Of a DNA stretch of 64,000 bases, positions 25,180 through 33,175 are shown piece after piece. A program made the position numbers and the translations under genes. The notes below the pieces were generated by a model, which was given only the letters and a program-made list of their open reading frames with translations, had not been told where the DNA came from and did no database searches. The DNA is from an uncultured Coriobacteriales bacterium (GTDB lineage: Bacteria; Actinomycetota; Coriobacteriia; Coriobacteriales; QAMH01), in the NCBI GenBank assembly GCA_934646835.1, contig CAKUES010000007.1, forward strand, positions 34,645 to 98,644. Reading direction: 5' to 3'. How positions within the stretch are numbered: the stretch's first letter is position 1; each line of letters begins with the position of its first letter.

Positions 25180-26540
25180 TGGCTTATCAGGAGTTCGAGA
25201 TCCCCTCCACGGAAGTCCTCCCGGAGCGCGCTGTGCTCGTCGGTGTTGATCGCGGCGATGTCGACTGGCCGCTCGAGGAGTCCCTGGCGGAGCTCGAGCG
25301 CCTCGTCAACACGGCGGGTGCGGATGTCGTGGGCACGGTGACGCAGCGCCTCGAGACGCCCAACCCGCGCACGTTCATCGGCCCGGGCAAGGCGGAGGAG
25401 CTTGCGGCGCTTGTGAGCCGTATGGAGGCCAACCTCGTCGTCTTCGATGACGAGCTCAGCCCCAGCCAGCAGTCTAACCTCGAGAAAGTCGTCGGCAAGC
25501 CGGTCAAGGTTATCGACCGCACGGCGCTCATCCTCGATATCTTCGCGCTGCATGCGACCACCAAAGAGGGTCGCCTCCAGGTGCGCCTTGCGCAGAACCA
25601 GTACCTCTACCCGCGTCTGCGCGGCATGTGGAGTCACCTTGCCTCCAATCGCATGGGTGGTGGCGTCGGCAGCCGCTTTGGCGAGGGCGAAAGCCAGCTC
25701 GAGGTCGACCGTCGCTTGGTCCGCAAGCGCATCAGCCGTATCCGCTGCGAGCTCAAAGACGTTGCTCAGAGCCGTGCGACCCAGCGCAAGAGCCGAAAAG
25801 ACGGCAGCATCTTTCGCATAGCACTTGCCGGCTACACCAACGCAGGCAAGTCGAGCCTCATGAACCGCCTCACCAACGCAGAGGTACTCGCCTACGACAA
25901 GCTCTTCGCGACGCTGGACTCCACGACCCGCCGCTTGCAGCTCGATGCCGGCCCGTGTGTGACCCTGACGGACACGGTCGGCTTCATCCAGAAGCTGCCC
26001 ACCAGCCTGGTCGAGTCCTTCCACAGCACGCTCGAGGAGATTCGCGAGGCAGACCTCATCCTTCTCGTAGTCGACACCAGCTCCAACCAGCGCGACGAGC
26101 AGATCAAGGCCGTGCGCGATGTCTTGGGCCAGATCGAGGCAGAGAAGATCGAGACGGTGCTCGTCTACAACAAGATCGACCTCTGCGAGCAAGGCGAGCT
26201 CGATCATCTGCACAAGCTCGATAGCGAGGCCGCCTTCGTCAGCGCGATGACGGGGGAGGGTACCGACGCCTTGCTCGAGCGCATCACCCAGGCGGTGCTC
26301 GCGCGCGACCCAGTCGTCGAGGTTCTCATCCCCTATACGCAGGGTAAGTACGTGCAGCTGGCGCATGAGCGCACGCACGTCGAGGCGGAGAGCTACGAGG
26401 AGGAGGGTACGCGCATGACCCTGCGCATCCCCGCTCCCGTGATGCCGTCATTCGCGCCGTTTGCCATCGGCAAGGACGCGGAGATCTATGCCCATATCGG
26501 CAAGTCTGACGAGGAGCTCGACGAGATCGCAGGCGTCTAG
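25179..26540 (+). CDS. hflX: GTPase HflX
   Basis: This ribosome-binding GTPase splits stalled or hibernating 70S ribosomes, typically under heat or antibiotic stress. The N-terminal HflX domain has FIGPGKAEEL and a conserved glycine-rich stretch GGVGSRFGEGE before the coiled coil. The G domain begins at GYTNAGKSS (about residue 216) with FATLDSTTR, DTVGFI and NKID. At 453 residues it has a normal C-terminal extension. The TAG stop lies inside the CTAG left end of a repeat element. Confidence 0.95.
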   Translation: MAYQEFEIPSTEVLPERAVLVGVDRGDVDWPLEESLAELERLVNTAGADVVGTVTQRLETPNPRTFIGPGKAEELAALVSRMEANLVVFDDELSPSQQSNLEKVVGKPVKVIDRTALILDIFALHATTKEGRLQVRLAQNQYLYPRLRGMWSHLASNRMGGGVGSRFGEGESQLEVDRRLVRKRISRIRCELKDVAQSRATQRKSRKDGSIFRIALAGYTNAGKSSLMNRLTNAEVLAYDKLFATLDSTTRRLQLDAGPCVTLTDTVGFIQKLPTSLVESFHSTLEEIREADLILLVVDTSSNQRDEQIKAVRDVLGQIEAEKIETVLVYNKIDLCEQGELDHLHKLDSEAAFVSAMTGEGTDALLERITQAVLARDPVVEVLIPYTQGKYVQLAHERTHVEAESYEEEGTRMTLRIPAPVMPSFAPFAIGKDAEIYAHIGKSDEELDEIAGV

Positions 26541-26655
26541 GGAAATGTTGGTTTGAATAACTGTTTACTGCTTGCGATTGGTAAAACCGCTGGTCACGTA
26601 GGGGAGGGACCGAAGTCCCTCTCTATAAACATCGCATTGAGAAGCTCTCCCCTAG
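26537..26655 (+). repeat. CTAG-type MITE-like element, copy 4
   Basis: This 119 bp copy is bounded by CTAG (26537-26540) and CTAG (26652-26655). The left CTAG contains the hflX stop codon. The central hairpin GGGAGGGAC-CGAA-GTCCCTCTC is slightly decayed. The terminal repeats have diverged more than in copies 6 and 8. Confidence 0.8.
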
Positions 26656-26707
26656 GGAAGAGCCGGTGCGCTGAGCTTTCGCTTTTGTGCCAAATTCACT
26701 GCAATGC

Positions 26708-26735
26708 TTCCGTTGCTACATCATTTGTGTACTAT
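26708..26735 (+). promoter_or_regulatory. Putative promoter of the GGDEF gene
   Basis: TTCCGT (26708-26713) and TACTAT (26730-26735) are 16 bases apart, about 90 bases before the gene start. Confidence 0.3.
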
Positions 26736-26825
26736 TTCCTGACAAGACCATTGATTGAAAGGACTTGGTTTCGCTATTTGCGAGGCCTTATTCGCGCGAA
26801 CAAACGGCAAAGGCAGCTGATGTAG

Positions 26826-28610
26826 ATGGAAATGAAGACGCTTCTCATCGTCGACTCGCTCGAGATCGACCGCTCCGTCCTCTCGGCAATGCTATCTTCG
26901 CGCTACCAGGTTCTCGAAGCGTCTGACGGCGAGTCCGCGCTCGAGTTCCTTGCCTCGAACTTTGAGTCCGTTGACATCGTGCTGCTCGCTTTCGAGCTCG
27001 ATGGCATGAGCGGCATCGCTACCCTGGGCAAGATGCGCGAGCTCGGCTACCTCGAGGCAATCCCCGTCCTCATGCTCACGCTTGAGACCACAACCGGGCT
27101 CATGGGCAACGCCTATGCACTCGGTGCGCTCGACTTCATCAGCAGGCCTTTCGACATGCAGGTGGTGCAGCATCGCCTCTCCAATGCGCTTGCCATTGGC
27201 GCGCTGCGCCAAGGCGCTAAGAGAGGCGGCTTTGAGCTGCCGAGCCCCGACTCCGAGGTGCTCGAGCACGAGCTCGCTCTTCTTAGCGCGAAAAGCGCTC
27301 GCATGAGCACTGAAATCGATCAGATTCGACGCATGTTTACCAAGCTTACGGATGAGGTGTGGTTCCAATACCGCTTCGAGCCCGCAACGCTTATCGCCAA
27401 TCCCAAGTTGCAGGCCTTGATCGACGTGCCGCTCATGACGAGCGACCCTCTCGGCAATTCCATGACGAGCGAGGCGGCTAGAGAGTTCTTGCGTTATGCG
27501 TTGTCGCGTTTCGAGGGTCTGGCGCCCGGCGAGCGCTACTTCGAGATCGTTGTTCCCGCTAAGCTCGTCAGTTCCAAACACCGCTTGCTCGTCAAGGGAG
27601 GCAGTCTCGTTGCCCATGATGGAGAGCGCGCCATGACGACGGGCATCGTTGCCCGCGTTATCGATATCGAGGGCGAGGTGAGTGCGCTCGAGCGCGCCGC
27701 ACTTGATACCAATCGCATCGTAGCCTCCGTCCTTGAGGGCAGCGGCAACGATGAGGAGGGCGCTGTTGGCGTCAAAGCCCTCATGGCATGTCTTGGCCAG
27801 GTGTTCGATGTCGTGCGCGTCGTCGACCCTGCTATCTGCGCTCAGATCAGCCTCGGAGCTGGTGAGGTCGAAGCCACGCGTCATGACCGCTGCTTCGACG
27901 TATGGGGCAAAAGCCAGCGTTGCGCAGACTGTGTCTCCGCTCGCGTCTCCAAGGAGCTGCCTCGCGCCAACAAGTTCGAGAGCATCGGCGGAGAGGTCTT
28001 CTACATCATCTCAAGCTACCTCGAGCTTGCAGGCAGGGGCTATGCCCTCGAGTGCGTTTCGAGAATCGACGACAACGTCTCTGGCTTGGCCGAAGCTGCA
28101 AGCGAGCGCCATCTGCTCTCCCTTGCAGAGTACAACTCCCGACTCCATCAGGACCCGGTTTCCGGCGCGTTTTCCCGCAGCTACTGGAATGACCGTGCAT
28201 CCGTCCTCGAGGGGCGCTATGCGGTGGCGGTTGTGGATATCGATAACTTCAAGATGATTAACGACCAACTCGGCCACCTTTGGGGCGACAGGGCCCTGCG
28301 CATGCTCGTGCAAGCGCTGAGCGCGTGTACCCGTCCGGTCGATCGCATCGTCCGCTATGGCGGCGATGAGTTCGTCGTCATCTTGTCCGGGATGGAGGAG
28401 GCCTCCATGGAGTCGCGTCTCAGCGCGATGATCGAAAAGGTCGGTTGCGTGCACATCGGAGATGACGGCGAGGTCTCGCTTCAGGTGAGTATCGGCGCCG
28501 TATGCGGCAAGGGCAAGGTCGCAGAGATGTTCAAGGCGGCAGATGCTGCGCTCTATAAAGCCAAGCAGACCAAGGGCTGCCTTGTCGCGGGCACGTGGAA
28601 TGGCGAGTAG
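26826..28610 (+). CDS. Pseudo-receiver / Cys-motif / GGDEF diguanylate cyclase
   Basis: This is a probable cytoplasmic diguanylate cyclase making c-di-GMP. Residues 4-120 are a receiver-like domain, but the phospho-acceptor Asp is Ala55 (IVLLAFEL) and the late Lys of KPF is Arg (ISRPF), so it cannot be phosphorylated normally. A central region contains a Cys cluster (RCFDVWGKSQRCADC) within a possible PAS-like fold. The GGDEF domain at about residues 440-594 has an intact RYGGDEF and an upstream RPVD five residues before it, fitting the inhibitory RxxD site. The start could also be ATG 26832. No EAL or PilZ gene is in the window. Confidence 0.82.
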   Translation: MEMKTLLIVDSLEIDRSVLSAMLSSRYQVLEASDGESALEFLASNFESVDIVLLAFELDGMSGIATLGKMRELGYLEAIPVLMLTLETTTGLMGNAYALGALDFISRPFDMQVVQHRLSNALAIGALRQGAKRGGFELPSPDSEVLEHELALLSAKSARMSTEIDQIRRMFTKLTDEVWFQYRFEPATLIANPKLQALIDVPLMTSDPLGNSMTSEAAREFLRYALSRFEGLAPGERYFEIVVPAKLVSSKHRLLVKGGSLVAHDGERAMTTGIVARVIDIEGEVSALERAALDTNRIVASVLEGSGNDEEGAVGVKALMACLGQVFDVVRVVDPAICAQISLGAGEVEATRHDRCFDVWGKSQRCADCVSARVSKELPRANKFESIGGEVFYIISSYLELAGRGYALECVSRIDDNVSGLAEAASERHLLSLAEYNSRLHQDPVSGAFSRSYWNDRASVLEGRYAVAVVDIDNFKMINDQLGHLWGDRALRMLVQALSACTRPVDRIVRYGGDEFVVILSGMEEASMESRLSAMIEKVGCVHIGDDGEVSLQVSIGAVCGKGKVAEMFKAADAALYKAKQTKGCLVAGTWNGE

Positions 28611-28753
28611 CGGATTCGGATTTTGCCGAGTGTTTGCGGCTCTGCTGGTACGCAGAATGCACCTTTTCATGCTTGAAACGCTTCTCTTGCTCCCGTTTCG
28701 CCTCTCTCTTTATGGATTTCCCCCGCTTATTGCACATTTTTTCCGCATAAGCA

Positions 28754-28781
28754 TTTACCAAAGCGAGATTTAGTGCATAAT
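28754..28781 (+). promoter_or_regulatory. Putative promoter of the first mIHF gene
   Basis: TTTACC (28754-28759) and CATAAT (28776-28781) are 16 bases apart in an AT-rich stretch, about 50 bases before the start codon. Confidence 0.45.
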
Positions 28782-28832
28782 CCTAATGCGTCTTTCCCAA
28801 GACGCGATTGCCTAGACAAGAAGGAGAATCAC

Positions 28833-29138
28833 ATGGCACTCCCCACTATGACTGAAGAGCAGCGCGCTGCTGCTCTCGAGAAGGCCGCTCAGGCTCGCAA
28901 GGCCCGCGCTGAGCTCAAGGCTGATATCAAGGCTGGCAAGATCACCATCAAGGAGATCCTGGAGTCCGAGGACGACATCGTCAAGAAGACCAAGGTCACC
29001 GCTGTTCTGGGCGCTATGCCCGGCTACGGCAAGGCCAAGGTTGCCGCTCTGATGGAGGAGTGCAACATCCAGGAGAACCGCCGCATCGGTGGCCTGGGCT
29101 CCAAGCAGAAGGCCGAGCTCCTCGAGAAGCTCGCTTAA
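28833..29138 (+). CDS. mihF: Actinobacterial integration host factor (mIHF), paralog 1
   Basis: This small nucleoid-associated DNA-binding protein belongs to the actinobacterial mIHF type, unrelated to proteobacterial IHF. ATG 28833 has AAGGAG 6 bases upstream. A charged N-terminal helix (LEKAAQARKARAELK) leads into the helix-two-turn-helix part with PGYGKAKVAALME, and RRIGGLGSKQK near the end contacts DNA in relatives. It has 101 residues. About half its residues match the second copy at 47259. This one stands alone with its own promoter, so it may be the abundant chromosomal form. Confidence 0.9.
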   Translation: MALPTMTEEQRAAALEKAAQARKARAELKADIKAGKITIKEILESEDDIVKKTKVTAVLGAMPGYGKAKVAALMEECNIQENRRIGGLGSKQKAELLEKLA

Positions 29139-29233
29139 GCTTACAGCTTGCATAGTGCAGACAGGGGACGTCCTTAGGGGCGTCCTCTTTCGTTTTGCCT
29201 CCCTGGTTCGCGGCGCATCTCTACACTTTCCAG

Positions 29234-29333
29234 CCCGTCCAAAAACGCCCTGGTCTTTTATGGGACAGAGGGAGTTTCCAGTTGCTGCCAACTCTCTCTG
29301 TCCCATAAAAGACCAGGGCGATTTTGGGACGGG
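29234..29333. repeat. Long inverted repeat, AAAAGACCAGG family (copy 2)
   Basis: Arms 29234-29274 and 29292-29333 are nearly fully complementary over about 41 bases, with a 17-base loop. They share CCTGGTCTTTTRTGGGACAG with the repeat at 958-1062. It lies behind the mIHF gene, in a 411-base gap that holds only this repeat and the two hairpins at 29345-29442. Confidence 0.82.
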
Positions 29334-29344
29334 CCTTGTGTGCC

Positions 29345-29442
29345 GACAGTCTGAACGACAAATCGTTCAGACTGTCGCGTTCAGCGGCCAAACAGGGCTC
29401 TATTTCTAATTGTCTGAACGATTAGTCGTTCAGGCAATTAGA
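29345..29442. repeat. Twin hairpins with TCTGAACGA...TCGTTCAG core
   Basis: Hairpin one (29345-29376) pairs GACAGTCTGAACGA with its exact complement around CAAA. Hairpin two (29405-29442) pairs TCTAATTGTCTGAACGA with TCGTTCAGGCAATTAGA around TTAG. Both share the inner GTCTGAACGA but have unrelated outer stems. Confidence 0.75.
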
Positions 29443-29549
29443 GACCCCCGCAGCTATCGCGATCTGGCGACTCCATTTGGCGATTCATGTGGCTGAGTTT
29501 CAACTGTGGCATTACTCTAGTAGGGTTATGCGAACCGCAAGGAAGTGTT

Positions 29550-31106
29550 ATGCCTGCTCAAGAACAATCGAATTTCAAGCGCTTGGCCCTTTTGACCCTG
29601 GCCTTCTCCCTTTTGACCACGACGACGCTGCTGATGAACGTCAAGCTCTTCCCGCTCATCGACAGCGGGTTTCCGCTTGCGCGCGAGGTCTGCGTCTTCG
29701 CTTATGCGGTCGTGCTTGTCGTCATGGGCGTGCTCTGTGCGCGCACACGCATGGACCATATCGCTCGCGTGTTTGACGCCCTCGCGTTTTCCTTGCCTGT
29801 GCTCGGGGTCTTCTCCATGCTGCTCGGCTATGTGCTCGCCAACACCACCATATTGGCCGTAGGGGCCGTTATCGGCTGCATGGGTAAGGCGATGGTTGTC
29901 ATGTACGTTGGCGTGGCCATGGTGGCCATGCCTCACTTCGACATCGTCGCCGCAGTTGCCATCGGCTTTCTGGTTCAGCGCATCGCCTCCCTGGGCTTTG
30001 GGCTGCTTTCTGACTTTTTCGTCATCTTCTTCTATGCGCTCATGCCGCTGTTGGCCTTGGGTCTTTCGTACGGCGCGTCCAAGGACGTCTTCGCGGAGAT
30101 TCGCATCGCGCATTCCGCGGCAGAGCTCTCTGCGACCAACCCGTTCTCCTTCGTGCCCCTCAAGAGCTTCTTCATGCTCAGCCTCTTTGTCTACCAGGTC
30201 GTGTTTGGGTTCTCCATGCGCTTTGGCGAGGGTACGGGCGGCATGGTCAACGAGTCGTGGATTGTGGCGCCGCTTGCCTTGCTCGTCATCTTCGCGGCCT
30301 TAAAGCTGAAGCGCCCCAATGCCGACGATCTCAACGACTTTGCCGTGATTATTGTCATCGGCGCCTTTCTCGTCATCCTGGTGGGCGACTCGAGTGCTTT
30401 TGGCTATGCGAACTCCCTGCTTGCCGCCGGCTCGACTATCTTCAACATCGTAGCCTGGGTCGCTCTCTTGGGCTTGACCTCGAACAACCACTTTGCTGCC
30501 CCTGCCGTCATCGGCTTTGGACGCGGTATCTGTTCTTTGGGCTCGATTACCGGTGCGCAGATTGGCATCGCCACGAACATCTTCGTGTCGACCAACCCCA
30601 ATATGGTCAACGTCGTCGCGGCATCCATGGTGTTGATTCTGGTCGTTTTCACCTTCCTCTTCATGCGCCACTTCAGCTTCTATGGCACGGCAGCCGGTTT
30701 GGTCCCCATGATTATTCCTGAGGAGGAGCCCGAGGAGCCCATGCGTATCGGAGTACAGGAAGGTGTGAGGTCGCACAAGTTTGCCGCGTGTGACGAGGGT
30801 GCGTCCGAGGCGGCGATGGAGGCCGACCATGGGGAAGATGATGGCGTCGACGAGGAGCTCGAGGCGGCACAAGATTTGCGCCGCGGCTTTGACGAGCGCT
30901 GCTATGGGTTGGCCGAGCAGTACGGTCTGACCCAACGTGAGAAGGAAGTCTTTTTGCTTTTGGCCCGCGGTCGCAACCGCGACTACATTCAAGAGGCTCT
31001 CGTCATCTCCAAGAACACCGTCAAGGTCCACGTCAAGCATATCTACCAGAAGATGGACGTGCACTCCCATCAAGAGCTCATCGACATGGTGGTCAGCACG
31101 CTCTAA
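29550..31106 (+). CDS. Membrane-integrated LuxR-type transcriptional regulator
   Basis: The first 390 or so residues are strongly hydrophobic, with about 10-12 predicted membrane helices in an MFS-like arrangement. An acidic linker (about 395-445) follows, then a LuxR/GerE helix-turn-helix at about 455-518 (LTQREKEVFLLLARG, ISKNTVKVHVKHIYQKM). It looks like a one-component sensor that binds DNA from the membrane. This layout is abundant in Coriobacteriia, notably Eggerthella relatives. ATG 29550 follows AAGGAAG. The signal and targets are unknown; genes beside it give no clear lead. Confidence 0.85.
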   Translation: MPAQEQSNFKRLALLTLAFSLLTTTTLLMNVKLFPLIDSGFPLAREVCVFAYAVVLVVMGVLCARTRMDHIARVFDALAFSLPVLGVFSMLLGYVLANTTILAVGAVIGCMGKAMVVMYVGVAMVAMPHFDIVAAVAIGFLVQRIASLGFGLLSDFFVIFFYALMPLLALGLSYGASKDVFAEIRIAHSAAELSATNPFSFVPLKSFFMLSLFVYQVVFGFSMRFGEGTGGMVNESWIVAPLALLVIFAALKLKRPNADDLNDFAVIIVIGAFLVILVGDSSAFGYANSLLAAGSTIFNIVAWVALLGLTSNNHFAAPAVIGFGRGICSLGSITGAQIGIATNIFVSTNPNMVNVVAASMVLILVVFTFLFMRHFSFYGTAAGLVPMIIPEEEPEEPMRIGVQEGVRSHKFAACDEGASEAAMEADHGEDDGVDEELEAAQDLRRGFDERCYGLAEQYGLTQREKEVFLLLARGRNRDYIQEALVISKNTVKVHVKHIYQKMDVHSHQELIDMVVSTL

Positions 31107-31121
31107 GGAGCTGTTCTGGTT

Positions 31122-31169
31122 GATGTGGTCAAGCTGGTCACTTTGTCACTGGTACACCTTGACCACATC
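31122..31169. repeat. Hairpin with GTCACTGGTACA in its loop
   Basis: GATGTGGTCAAG (31122-31133) pairs perfectly with CTTGACCACATC (31158-31169). The 24-base loop contains TGTCACTGGTACAC, the family core. It starts 15 bases after the LuxR-type gene stop and could define its 3' end. Confidence 0.75.
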
Positions 31170-31332
31170 TCATGCTCCTGTGGGGACGTCGACCAGCCTT
31201 GAAGACCATCGGCCAAAGAGGCTGATTTGGGCCTGATAATCACTCTCGGGTGATGCGCCTCAACTATCGGCAAAATCGAATAATCCCCTGTTTACCTGCG
31301 ATTTAACCCCTCCGGGGTGATGGCAAGAAGGG

Positions 31333-31697
31333 GAGAGGAGGGCATTATGCAGACATGGACATTGCGTCCACACTCTCGTCAACGACGGCCGAGATCCTAG
31401 CAGAGCGGTCGTCTAAGACAGCTGCTTCATCTTGCAGGGTTGCAGTTGTCTGGCATGGGCAAACGGGAACAGGGACGCCGGCAGGCAACGAGTCGATTGT
31501 CTCGAACTCTTCGATCGATGCGCGCTTGTACGACGTTTTGCGAATCCCGCCATGTCACAGCCCAAGGGTTCCCCTCACGTATCCGTGACCTTGGGCAGAA
31601 GGTGGTCGAGCCTTGGTGTACTCCTTACTAGCACCTTGGCCGACAAACAAAGGGCTGTACCGGTTTCCCCTTCCTCTACTCGGTACAGCCCTTTTTG
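31333..31697 (+). ncRNA. Candidate structured RNA or attenuator of unknown class
   Basis: This is a block without a real gene in the 878-base gap 31107-31984. Visible local stems are TGGAC/GTCCA (from 31355), GACGGCC/GGTCGTC (from 31384), AGACAGCTGC/GCAGTTGTCT (about 31416-31451), a long one around 31560-31596 (GCCCAAGG/CCTTGGGC enclosing TCACG/CGTGA), and finally a strong terminator at 31651. Near its start a Shine-Dalgarno-like GGAGAGGAGGG precedes a 17-codon frame (31347-31400) with five Arg codons. It does not show the core of RNase P RNA, tmRNA, SRP RNA or a T-box. The promoter is not clear. Confidence 0.4.
31651..31697 (+). terminator. Strong intrinsic terminator
   Basis: A 12 bp perfect stem AGGGCTGTACCG/CGGTACAGCCCT (31651-31662, 31681-31692) is followed by TTTTTGT. 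No coding region lies directly upstream, which is the main reason to suspect a small RNA or leader here. Confidence 0.85.
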
Positions 31698-31757
31698 TAT
31701 TCTCAAGAGGATTTCTCACCAGTGACACGCAATGACACTGACACAAAGTGCGCTACG

Positions 31758-31839
31758 GCGTTGAACGAAAGTGACCAGGTCTTTCCCGTTCAAACCAAAG
31801 GTTTTGAACGGGAAAGACCTGGTCACTTTCGTTCAACGC
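31758..31839. repeat. Perfect 37 bp inverted repeat, GACCAGGTC type
   Basis: Arms 31758-31794 and 31803-31839 are perfectly complementary with an 8-base centre. The arm contains AAAGTGACCAGGTCTTTCCC, which shares GACCAGG with the repeats at 958, 29234 and 59710. A weak relative of the GTCACTGGYACA hairpins (TGACACTGACACA) lies just before it at 31733-31745. Confidence 0.85.
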
Positions 31840-31984
31840 ACAATGGTATCGGCTGTTTCTCCCTCCTTATACTTCGCAGGCGAGCGCCACCTGACATTTC
31901 CACCCGTTCCCGTTTGCTTGCTATTTGCGTCACATGCGTGCGCTAAACTTCTCGGGTGTGAATACGAGATGATAGGAGCGTGCG

Positions 31985-32908
31985 ATGTCTGACAACATCG
32001 TTGATTTTGCCCAAGCAAAGAAGAAGACCGGGGACTATATCGTCAGGGGCACCGCTGCCAACGGCATGGTTCGCGCGATGGCGATCACGGCGCGCGGTAC
32101 CGTGCAGGCAGCACGCGACAGCCACAACACGAGCCCTGTTGTCACAGCGGCACTGGGCAGGTTGATGATGGCGGCGCAGATGATCGGCGTTACCTTCAAG
32201 GATGCAGACGAGCTGCTCACCCTCAAGGTTGACGGCGACGGCCCCATGGGAGGGCTTACCGTCACGGCTGACAACGCAGGTCATGTCAAGGGCTACGCCA
32301 ACCACCCCAACGTTTGGCTCGACCTCAACGACCACGGAAAGCTCGACGTCGGCGGCGCCATCGGCCCCGGTACGCTCACCGTCGTGCGCGACATCCCCTT
32401 CCTCGAGCCGTACGTGAGCCGCATCAACCTCGTCTCCGGTGAGATCGGCGACGATATCTCCTCTTACTATGCGCAAAGCGAGCAGATCCCCACGGCGGTG
32501 GGCGTGGGCGTGCTCGTCGATACGGACACCAGCGTTAAGTGCGCTGGCGGTTTCTTCATCCAGCTCATGCCCGGCTACGACGACAGCCTCATCGATGAGC
32601 TCGAGGCAGCGCTGTCCGGTATCGACTCCGTCACCAACATGCTCGATGCCGGCAAGACCCCGGAAGGCATACTCGAGGAGGTCTTGGGCGGCATGGACTA
32701 CCATACCAACGACGTTATCCCCGCTTGCTTCAAGTGCGACTGCAGCTACGAGCGCGTGAGCGCCACTATCGCCTCCCTTGGCGCGCAAGAGATCCAGTCT
32801 ATGATCGACGAGGGCAAGCCCGCGGAGGTCAGCTGCCATTTTTGCGGTAAGCACTACGAGGTGACCGTGGACGAGCTCAAGGCCCTGCTGGAAGAGGCGC
32901 AGGCCTAG
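31985..32908 (+). CDS. hslO: Redox-regulated molecular chaperone Hsp33
   Basis: This holdase chaperone is activated by oxidation and protects unfolding proteins during oxidative stress. The N-terminal domain has the family TGDYIVRGTAANG and a GYANHPNV strand. The C-terminal redox switch has the four zinc cysteines as CDC (KCDCSYERV) and CHFC, so it should respond to oxidants. It has 307 residues, with AGGAG before the ATG. It stands alone after a long gap, and its TAG stop lies within the left CTAG of a repeat element. Confidence 0.95.
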   Translation: MSDNIVDFAQAKKKTGDYIVRGTAANGMVRAMAITARGTVQAARDSHNTSPVVTAALGRLMMAAQMIGVTFKDADELLTLKVDGDGPMGGLTVTADNAGHVKGYANHPNVWLDLNDHGKLDVGGAIGPGTLTVVRDIPFLEPYVSRINLVSGEIGDDISSYYAQSEQIPTAVGVGVLVDTDTSVKCAGGFFIQLMPGYDDSLIDELEAALSGIDSVTNMLDAGKTPEGILEEVLGGMDYHTNDVIPACFKCDCSYERVSATIASLGAQEIQSMIDEGKPAEVSCHFCGKHYEVTVDELKALLEEAQA

Positions 32909-33082
32909 AGAGGCACTGATTGTGCGGATGCCCGTTGCATGCGATTAGAAAAGGCGTCGGTAACGTAGGGGAGGGACTCAGTTCGTGAGCTTCGAACTGG
33001 ACGATGACGGAAAGGCGCCCGTAACGTAGGGGAGGGACCCTGTCCCTCCCCATAGGCCTCGCGTAAATCAGTGTTGTTCTAG
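32905..33082 (+). repeat. CTAG-type MITE-like element, copy 5, internally duplicated
   Basis: The copy is bounded by CTAG at 32905-32908 (containing the hslO stop) and CTAG at 33079-33082. It is 178 bp instead of about 118: the segment GTAACGTAGGGGAGGGAC occurs twice (about 32961 and 33019) with 35-40 unrelated bases between. The second copy carries the full hairpin. Confidence 0.8.
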
Positions 33083-33175
33083 GGTGAGAAGAGTTGCGGC
33101 AGGGTTTGCCCGATGCGAGCGTTTGCGCGCTCTTTACATCGGATCCCCGCTTTAGATAGACGTATGGAGGATTGC

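Noticed and set aside
29139..29549. tRNA gene in the hairpin-rich gap
   Set aside because: The hairpins are long straight stems without a cloverleaf, T-loop TTC or CCA-type end.
31355..31588. 77-codon frame on the + strand as a protein gene
   Set aside because: No ribosome site at its ATG; the good GGAGAGGAGGG belongs to the 17-codon frame at 31347 in another frame. The composition is not protein-like.
31333..31697. RNase P RNA, tmRNA, SRP RNA or T-box leader
   Set aside because: The conserved cores (GAGGAAAGTCC and ACAGAAA of RNase P, the tRNA-like ends of tmRNA, the SRP tetraloop region, the GGTGG-ACCGCG of T-boxes) are not found. AAGGTGGTCGAGCC at about 31598 is only a weak resemblance to a T-box.
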